DNA of 64,000 bases from assembly GCA_027577595.1 (NCBI GenBank), contig JANBRJ010000015.1, forward strand, positions 62,001 to 126,000. The letters run 5' to 3'. Positions 51,701 to 61,308 of the stretch are shown here, piece by piece. Position 1 is the first letter of the stretch; each line of letters starts with the position of its first letter. The notes beneath the pieces are model-generated. The model saw only the letters and a program-made list of their open reading frames with translations, was not told the origin of the DNA and searched no databases. A program made the position numbers and the translations under genes. Source of the stretch: Coemansia sp. RSA 487 (lineage: Eukaryota > Kickxellomycota > Kickxellomycetes > Kickxellales > Kickxellaceae).

Positions 51701-54700
51701 GAATGAGACACCGAATCTTCCAGTTTCTCAGTTTCTTTATGGCGTCGACCCAGTTTATTATTCGACAACTATTGTCGATATCTATCCTAGCGCGGAAACG
51801 CTTGTCATTACTCCTGATGACATCCAATTCCTTATTGAGATGTGGAAGCGCCGTGGACAAAAGCCATTCCCATTTATACTTGTTCTGGACCAAGATTTCT
51901 CTGATCTGTTTCTAAGAGACTTGACTTGGCAATCGGAGGACCTGGATTCAGTCGTTGATCAAGATCCACAACGTGTTCTAATCCAACAGGGGACTGTGTC
52001 AGCTCAGTACAGTACAGTGGTCGATGAGCCGGTTAAGGACATTTTGAATGGCATATACAATGCGCATATCGACGCGTTGTTGGAGCGGGATTATTCTTCG
52101 GACAAGAGTCTTGTTCCTGTAGTTGAATACATTGGAGACGACTCTCCTTTGGCTCTGCTTCCAGAAAGCGTGCGGGTGGTGGATCTTGCAGACAGACGCG
52201 TCTTTTATTTGCCTGACAAGAGTGACCAGCTTCCCGAAACCAGTCTTTGGCTTGAAGCAGTAAGCGGCCAGAAGAAAAGTTGGTTGCGTGCGCTGTTGAC
52301 ATCGCAGATAGCTGTGCAAGGATCCAAGTACATGCCCAATGTTGCACAGCGAGTGATGCGTGCACGTCCGAATAGAGTCGTGACTGTCTATCTCCATGAG
52401 GGCGCTCCACAATCTCTTGAGATTGCCACCGCCAACGCAGATACTCCTGAGCTGCGGATCATACGTGGCAAAAATGACGAAGATATTGTTCTCACAATTT
52501 ACCATTCAACAGCGTCCTCTGGCATTGCTACGCTGGGTCTCAAATTCACCTATCTGCCAAGGGAGAGCACAGCGCCAGTTCATCAGGACGTGATTCAAAT
52601 GGCCGACGCCGAATGCCAGTTATATATTCAATGCTGGATTGACAAGTCTGACAGCCCCAAAGCATTTTCAAATGTGGAAGATCCAGACAGGTGCGTCGTT
52701 GGTGGGACGTTTACTATCACACAACACCATATCTGGGAGTTTTGTCGCAGCGTCTGTAACAGATCAATCCACTACGCCTCCAGAAATGATGGTTTCTCCT
52801 ATGCACCTGTGGAGTTTATGGCTTTAGCTGCTAGCTCCGACTCTTTTCGTATCCTGGCTTCATCAGTATTTGGAAGTGGCAAGCTAAGCATCGTCCATCT
52901 TTACCAGAAGGTAAGGCTATTGGATGGCCTAAAGCCACTGTGTGTAGGAGATAAGATAAGCACTAGAAACACCATCGACGGAATTGTAAACACTGCAAGA
53001 GGAAAGCATATGACAATGTCAACTACTGCTTACTGTAACGGTGTGCTGATTGCAGAACTCGAATCGGCGTTTCTAAGCGTTGGTCACTTGGCGGAAACTT
53101 CAAAAACATTCCGCAAGATTCACCATCGAAAGATAGCCGTTTGGCTTCCAGATGACGTCGCCATACAATCCCTTGAATATAGTGGATGGTTTGTTTACTG
53201 TGACAGCCATTCCACGAGGCTTTCTGCTGGTTCACAGTTAGAGTTTGTCCTGGATTCAGAATATCGGTTCAAAGGCAGTGGTGTGTATTCAAGCGTTTCC
53301 ACCCTCGGTAAAGCCTTTGACAGACAGAATGACGGCACCATGCTCCATATTGCCAATGTCGATTTTGAATGGAACTCATGTACCGATGACCCTGTCATTG
53401 AGTTCCTTGACCGTTTTAGAGTTGAGCCGACCGCTCGTTTATTTGAGGATGGTGAGCGTCTGCTGGAGCTTCCTCTTTCGTCATTTGATCAACCGCATAT
53501 TGCTGTCCCTGGTCCAAACAACGAATATGCTAGGGTTTCTGGAGATATGAATCCCATCCACGTCGATCCCTATATAGCCGATGTCGCAGGCCTTCCAGGA
53601 GCGATTATACATGGAATGTGGACCAGTGCTGCTACACGCGCCTTTGTGGAAATATACGCCGCAGATAGCGACCAGCGTCGTATCCGCAATATTGAGGTCG
53701 AGTTTGTTGGAATGGTTTTTCCTTATGACAAGCTGTCTGTAGAGATCGCACACATTGGCATGGACAGTGGTCGGATGCTGATTAGTGCTAAAACTGCAAA
53801 TTTCTCGGGCGATGTAGTTCTCAAGTGCAAAGCAGAGATCGAGCAGCCAAAGACAGCTTATGTATTCACAGGACAGGGGTCGCAAACAGTAGGCTTGGGT
53901 ATGGATCTGTACGAGCAGTCAAGCGCAGCAAGGGATGTTTGGGACCGCGCTGAAATGCATATGGTCCGTGCGTACGGCATATCTTTGCTAGAAGTCGTTC
54001 GTAGCAATCCAAGCCGAATGATTATCAAATTCAAGAGCCAAGCGGGCTTCCAAGTTCTTGGTAGATACCTGGATCTGAAGGAAAACGCGCTAGAACAACA
54101 GATACAAATGTTCTCCAGACTTTGCCATGGCTCTGAAAGCCATGAGTTCTATTCGCCAACAGGGTTGCTGGATTCAACAGCGTTCACGCAGCCAATTCTC
54201 GCCATTTTTGCCACGGCGCTTGTTGCGGACATGCGGTCCAATGGCATTCTACAGAACACGTCAATGTTTGCCGGACATTCTCTTGGTGAATACGCAGCGC
54301 TCGCGTCGCTGGGAGGTGGTTTGCTTTCCGTGGAAGATATCGTGGATGTTGCATTCTACCGAGGGCTGTTGATGCAGTCAGTGGTTACGCGAGATGAGTC
54401 TGGGTTCTCGGAGTACGGAATGGTTTCTGTCGACCCATCGCGTGTTGGGGCTGGGTTCGACGAGGACAAGCTGCAACTCGTCATTGACGCCATTTGCAAA
54501 GACAACGCAGAGCTTCTCGAGATTGCTAACCACAATGTAAAGGACCAGCAGTATGTTGTTTCCGGTACGCGTTTGCAGCTTGCTACAATGCGCATGGTCC
54601 TAGACACACTAGCCAGCACCTCCATGTCGCTGGCTGCAGAGGCTATTCAGCAAGCTGTCAGTCGTGTTCTTCAGAGTACCGAGTATGCGACTCTTTCAGC

Positions 54701-57700
54701 AATGGCAGACAGATTTGACAGCAAGATGCTTAGAGGACGCGCCACAGTGCTGCTTGGTGGTATTGATGTGCCCTTTCATTCCAGCAAGCTTTTGCCGTGC
54801 GTTGCTCCGCTCAGACGTATGCTTGAAAAGCACATCTATCCAGCTAATGTGGATGTGGCGGCGCTGGGTGGTCGATATGTTCCTAATCTAACTGGAGTCC
54901 CGTTTCTCGTCTCGAAGGAGTACTTTGAGCTAGTGTTTGAGCTGACACAGTCCCCAGTTCTTGGCTTAGCGCTTGAAAAGTGGAACGACACGCTATTGAC
55001 GAACCCTACAGACAAGCAGCAGGCGGCACGTAAGCTTCTTATTGAGCTTTTGGCATACCAAGTCGCACTACCTGTGCAGTGGATCAAGACGCAGCAGAAG
55101 CTGCTTTTCGAGGAGGATGTGCGTCGTGTCATCGAGATTGGCGCAGCTCCTGTCCTTTGCGGTATGGCTCGCAAAACAATCAATGGTCAGTTCAACGCGT
55201 TTGTTGACGATGCTTCTATTCTGCACATTGAGAGGGACAAAGCCGGTATCTACTATACTCATGATAGCTCCACTTTGTCGGACTCGGTTGAAACATCAGT
55301 CACCCACAGTTCTCCTACAGACTCAAGCTCAGAGTCTGAGAAGAGTTCAGCTGCCACCACCCTTGTTGCCAGCATCGAAGAGCTACCATCTGTGGCCACA
55401 ATCTCATCTGCTGGATCTAAAGATGCAATAGTTACTTCTGCTGGGTTTGACGATGTGCTTTTAAAGCCACTTGACATTATCACTGCTGTAATTGCACAAA
55501 AGTTCAAGATGCCTTACAAAGATGTCAAGCCTGACAAGAGTATCAAAGCAATGGCAGCTGGCAATTCTACGCTGCAAAACGAGATCGTTGGCGACTTGCA
55601 CAAGGAGTTCTCAGGCCAAGTTCCAAATAAAGCAGAAGAACTTTCTTTCCAGGAGCTTTCTGCGTCAATTGGTTCATTCAACGGTGAGCTCGGAAAGCAC
55701 ACCCAAACACAGCTGGCACGTTTGTTCCGAAACAAGATGCCTGGCGGGTTTTCGCTAACATCTGCCCGAGAGATACTGCAGTCCACGTACTCTTTGGGGC
55801 CACACAGGCAGAGTGGTGTGCTGCTACACGCTTTGGCGAATGAACCCTCGTCGCGTCTTTCCAACAATGACAAGGCAAAGGAATGGCTCGGCGATGCTGC
55901 TCAGCAGTATGCAAAGAGTGCTGGTATTTCATACTCTTCCGCTCGTAGTGGCCGTGCTGGTGTTCAGCAAAACGCACTGGTTTATAACAGCGCAGATGTC
56001 ATGGAGCTTCAGAAACTGCAAACACAGCAGCAGATCGAGCTTTTGGCGCGCTACGCTGGCTTGGATCTGCGAGAGGGAGCCAGACGTGCTGAAGACGAGC
56101 AGACCAAGTGCATTTCCCTCCAGTCTAAACTTGACAAGCTGAGAGACGAGCTAGGCGACGAGTTCACTGAAGGTGTAATGCCTCTATTCAAAACACAGAT
56201 GGCGAGGAACTTTGACTCGTCCTGGAACTGGGTGCGCCAAGATGCGTTCGAATGGATTCAACAAGCAACTGTAGCTCTGGATGTCAGTGAGAAGGTCGAT
56301 CCGGCTCGTATCCATCGCATAGAAAACGGTGCCGACGCTTTGCTAAAAAGTAGGCTAGAGGGGCTTGTTCGTACTCTCCGAGAAAACAAAGATGGCTTCA
56401 ATGTCGACATTGCCCTGAATCTCGCCCAGACGCTTTGCAAAGCTTGCACAAATGCACTCTCCAAGCAACCTACTTACAAGGAGCACTCGTTGCCGCTAGA
56501 ACCAACCACACAGGTTCTTATTGATGGCCAGATCGAATACAAAGAAAAGCCGCGTGTTGGTGAAGCGACTTTTGCCAATTATGTTGAGCATATGCGGATG
56601 GCTGTGCAGGCTAAGCCAGCAGACGTGAGGTCTGAGTCACCGCTGCCACTTCTTTATCTAAGGACGCAGTCTGGTAGCGTAGATTGGAGATATGACCAAC
56701 CGCTTTCGTCAACGTATCACGATGGCCTTAAGGAGCTCTGCGCAGATGGTCTGTCGTTTGCTGGCAAGACTGCGCTGGTGACTGGCTGTGGCAGAGGATC
56801 GATCGGCGCAGAGATAGTGCGTGGCTTGCTAATGGGCGGAGCAAAGGTCCTGGCCACGACATCAAGCTACTCGCGCCCCTCAATCCTTTTCTTTGAGAAA
56901 ATGTACCAGACATGTGCTGCTCGCGGCTCTCAGCTGGTTGTTGTTCCTTTCAACCAAGGCTCGGCACAGGATGTCAAGCAGTTGATTGATTACGCATACG
57001 ACAGCTCTTCAGGAGGAGGCAGCGATGCGTTGGGCTGGGATTTTGACTATATCGTCCCGTTCGCTGCATGTTCTGACAATGGCACGTTGGCAACACATAT
57101 CGGTCCTCGTTCTGAGCTGGCACAGCGCGTAATGCTTACTAATGTCATTCGATTGATTGGTGGCATCAAGACTAAGAAGGAAAAGCTTGGTCGAGTTTTC
57201 AACAGCTCTCTGGTGGTGCTGCCCCTATCGCCTAACCACGGTACATTTGGCGGTGACGGCTTGTATGGCGAGTGCAAGCTGGGTCTGGAGACGTTGCTTA
57301 ACAGGTGGAAGTCTGAAAACTGGCAGGACTACATCTCGATTGTCGGAGCAGTGATCGGCTGGACAAGAGGCACAGGGCTGATGTCTGAGAGTAATCTTTT
57401 TGCCCAGAGAGTTGAAGAGCTTGGAGTTCGCACGTTCTCTGCTTGTGAAATGGCACTTAATATTCTTGGACTGATGCATTCTCAGATACGCGAAACTTGT
57501 TTCTGGGAGCCCATATACGCCGACTTTACAGCGAACCTCAACGGAATCAAGGATCTAAACGTAATTCTTTCGCAGGCACGAAACAAGCTTCGCCAAAAAA
57601 GCGAGAGAATAAGGAACACGTTTAGCCAATTGACCAGTCAAAACAACATTTTGTTCCCGAATATTGTGCACATGCAAAATAATCTACCCGAGATGACACC

Positions 57701-59936
57701 TCTCGCCAAGCATAAGATTCGCATCCCGACGCCAAAACAGTTCAATGAGCTGAATCACCTCCACCATTTGCAGGACATGGTCAACTTGGACAAAACTGTG
57801 GTCATTGTTGGCTACGGTGAGGTCGGACCGTTTGGAAATGCTGATATGCGTTGGGAGATCGAAGCATTTGACGACCTTACAACGGAAGGGTGTATCGAGT
57901 TGGCGTGGGTGATGGGACTGATCAAGCGTTTTAACGGCATTCTACCCAGCTCTAGCAAGACTTACATCGGATGGGTGGACTATGAAAGCGGCGAACCAGT
58001 GAAAGACGTTGAAGTGAAGCCTCGCTACCTAGACTACATTCTTGCACATACTGGCATCCGCCTGATGGAACCAGAGTTAATGGGAGACTATGACCCGCAT
58101 TCCAAGACGGCTCTACGTGAGGTGCAGATTGAGCATGACATGCGGCCGTTTGAGACTGGCGCAGAGGATGCAGCAGCGTTCAAAGCGAGCAATGGAGACA
58201 AAGTCGATGTGTGGCCAAATGCCAGTGGTACGTCCTGGTCTGTTCGGTTGCTCAAGGGTGCGCTTATCCGCGTTCCTGTAGCAGTGGACGTAGATAGACT
58301 TGTTGCGGGTCTAATTCCTACAGGGTGGAGCGCAGCAAGATACGGGATCCCGGACTATGTGATTAAGCAAGTAGATGATACCACGCTGTACATGCTAGTT
58401 GCAGTAGTCGAGGCTCTTTTGCGTGCAGGTATTACCGATCCTTACGAGCTCTACAAGTACTTCCATGTCTCCGAGGTTGGCAATAGCATTGGCTCTGGAC
58501 TAGGCGGGTCAAAGTCGATTCGTAAAGCAACCATGCTGAGAGCTCTCGAGCACGATATGCAAAGCGATATAATACAAGAAACGTTTATCCCAACAATCCA
58601 AGCCTGGGTCAACATGCTCCTTATATCAAGCGCGGGTCCTGTAAAACCAGTTACTGGCGCTTGTGCAACTGGACTGCTTTCCATTGACGTTGCGGTAGAA
58701 ACGATCCAGAGCGGTAAGGCCAAGGTCATGCTTGCTGGAGGTGTGGATGATATTGGCGAGGAATCAATCTACGAGTTTGCTAACATGGGTGCAACAAGCA
58801 ACAGTTTGAACGAGCTTGCGTTGGGTCGTACACCGAAAGAAGCGAGTAGGCCATGCACATCCACAAGGGGCGGTTTTGTTGAAGGACATGGTGCTGGTGC
58901 AGCGGTGCTTATGTCTGCGTCAGCAGCAATCAAGTGTGGCGCACCTATTTACGGTATCATAGCAATGTCGAGGATGGCGTCAGACAAGCAAGGTAACTCA
59001 GTACCTGCACCTGGAAAAGGAGTACTAACTGTTTCCCAGGAGATAAACAGCCGCGCTGGAGTGAGCGTGCCGGTTCCACGTAGTTTGAACATTGAATACC
59101 GTCGTCGTATGGTCCGTAGGTATCAGAATATACTAGAGGAATGGAGGCGGGGGGAGATTGAAGCTGTAGATGGGTCTGACGAACACAAGCAACAGATTTT
59201 GATGCAGGTGGATCGTGACTACAATCAGCAAAAGGCATATATCCAGGATATGTGGGGAAACGAATTTTGGAAGAGCAATACCAACATTTCACCTGTGCGT
59301 GGCAGCCTTGCAGTGTGGGGGCTTTCTGTCGACGACATTGGCGTTGCTTCTTTCCACGGCACATCAACAGCCGCAAACGACAAGAACGAATCTACTATAC
59401 TCAGCACGCAGTTCAAGCACCTTGGACGCATTTCTGGCCATGCAGTGCCGGTTATGTGCCAGAAATGGCTTATCGGACATTCAAAGGCCGGGGCCGCAAT
59501 GTTTATGCTAAATGGAGCGCTACAAAGCTTGTGCACAGGCATAGTTCCGGGAAACCGCAATGCTGATAATATCGACGACGAATTCAAGAGCAACGAATAT
59601 GCGCTTTATCTATCCAGAACAATTCAAACAACCGGAATCAAGGCCGCAATGTTAACATCGTTTGGGTTTGGACAGGTCGGTGGCGAAGTGCTGCTTGTTC
59701 ATCCGGACTACTTGCTTGCGACGCTGCAGCGCGAACAGTTGGAGGAATACAACAATAAGCTGTCAAAGAGAAATCTGAAAGCAAACCGCTACTGGCAAGA
59801 CACTCTGGTTGGAAACCATCCGTTTGTTCAGATAAAGAGAAAGCCACCATTCTCGCAAGAGCAAGAAGAGCAAGTGTATCTCAATCCAGCGGCCCGTGCA
59901 CAATTCAAGCACAACACGAATAACTTTGCTTTTTAG
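48744..59936 (+). CDS. FAS: Type I fatty acid synthase, fused beta-alpha chain, two exons (48744-49494 and 49609-59936)
   Basis: Splicing gives 3,692 residues. In order: acetyltransferase with GHSQG (S256); enoyl reductase (VMVAGMTPTTANEAF at about 577 and the FMN barrel after it); MaoC-type dehydratase with GDMNPIH (H1568); malonyl/palmitoyl transferase GHSLG (S1808); the alpha-type start LLIELLAYQVALPVQWI (about 2060); acyl carrier domain with the pantetheine Ser in AGNSTLQNE (S2237); ketoreductase GKTALVTGCGRGSIG (from 2636); ketosynthase with GACATG (C3269), FHGTST (H3500) and GHSKAG (H3541, K3543). Thus all catalytic residues of the yeast FAS1 plus FAS2 pair sit in one polypeptide, beta half first. 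The protein ends right after VYLNPAARA, where yeast Fas2 continues with its phosphopantetheinyl transferase domain; no such domain is present here or in the downstream spacer. It makes long-chain acyl-CoA in the cytosol as a megadalton complex (family knowledge). Confidence 0.96.
49495..49608 (+). other. Intron of the FAS gene (114 bp)
   Basis: GTAAGA donor and TTGTAG acceptor, phase 1. Removal joins GELGSRFK to AVGHSQG with one Phe codon across the junction, restoring the acetyltransferase active-site region. Without it the first frame stops at 49514. Confidence 0.92.
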
Positions 59937-61308
59937 GGATTCGTGTGTCGAGTTTTAATGTTTTATTTTATAGTTTCAGTTTTAATTTCAAGCGTTACCT
60001 GCAAAAGTAAGTCTAGATACATTGGTGTGTAAACCTCCAATAAAAATACATTTTACATGCTGCTGGGCCGTTTGAATTAAAGAGTATATCTTTAACAACA
60101 GACTGTTTTTGAATATTTAACTCTACAAAAAAGCATGGAGCGTAGCGTAAGAAATCGTTGTTTGTTTCTGCAAATTTGAAACGTTACTTTGGTAAGCCTA
60201 AATATGGAGCCTTTTGTACACAAATTCCAACGGGCCCGCGCTAAAAATAAGAATGGTCAACATTTAATTCCATAGTCTCCTGTACTTTTAAAAGTTCTCT
60301 ATTTGGGATCTTGATGGCAGTAGAGTTCTGAAGCATCAGATAACCTGTCGTATTGTGAAAAGAACATCTGGTATGAAACCGGTTTGGTGTCTGTAATGAT
60401 CCTCTTATAGCATATAGTCGCTTGCACCATAGTTGATTCTCAATGTATTAATTCAAAAGTAGCTAGATGTAAGACTTGGTGGTGAAATCCGATGTGTGTT
60501 CCCCCTCTCCTTCTTGAGTAAGGGCTTATCCATTGCTTGGTATTTATAATGGAGAGGGAGGAAGGATCTATACATTATGATTCTGTTCTGTGGACATCAG
60601 AGAAGGCGTGACTTCCTGTTCTCTTTTAATCTCTTAGTGTTGGTGATGCCGGAGAGTTACTAAACATTGTGGCGGGGTACAATTGTAACTCGTGAGACGT
60701 TGATCCATTATCGTTGGTCTGTTATGAGCTAGAAGTGGTTGAGCCGCTACAGCTGTGTGCTAGTAGTGGCTGGAAGCCTGGTTTCTTGTGTCCTTTTTGC
60801 AACATAGCAGTGCTGCAACACTATATGTTGGCTTTATGGCTCCCAAATACCAAGAAGGCTGAGAACCGGAGCCGTGGATAAACGACATGGTTGCAGAGGT
60901 AAAGGAAAGAGGGATCGCGACGGAAGGAATGGCTAGAACGACTCTAAGTAACACATGCCGATGTCTATAAAGAAACGGGAAGGCCACTAAGAGACATCAC
61001 GGATAACTGGGAGCTCTTTCGTAGATTATTCATCGCAAAATATAGTGTCGCGGTCAGAAACTGGAGGACCCTGGAGAAGTTAATCAGCCGTAAGGTGTCA
61101 AGAACTCTGCTCCAGGGCAACCCCAGTCAGTAACATTCAAACTTGTTTGACGACTATTCGAATGCCAACACATGTGGAAAGAAACAGAGAATAATAAAAC
61201 GAATAAACAGCGTAGACGTTATTATTGATGTTGTAATTCAAGGTAAAGCAGAAAAAATATTGGCTTCCCCACTGTAGAAAAAGATCCCTCCATTAGAGAT
61301 CACGTATC
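59937..61308. other. Convergent spacer between FAS and the nucleoporin gene
   Basis: 1.37 kb. The first 500 bp are A/T-rich 3' flank. From about 60450 to 61140 composition changes to more G-rich, with a possible retroelement scrap (listed). No intact gene and no phosphopantetheinyl transferase-like frame. Confidence 0.5.
60468..61140 (+). mobile_element. Possible fossil fragment of a Ty3-like LTR retroelement
   Basis: A segment of different composition from its flanks begins with TGTAAGAC and reaches ...AAACA at 60666, as an LTR might. A TGG that could start a primer-binding site follows at 60670. Around 60985-61130 a short stretch reads like the start of a retroelement capsid domain (NWELFRRLFIAKYS...). 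There are no recognisable polymerase parts, and it is broken and looks old. Weak evidence; chance is possible. Confidence 0.2.
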
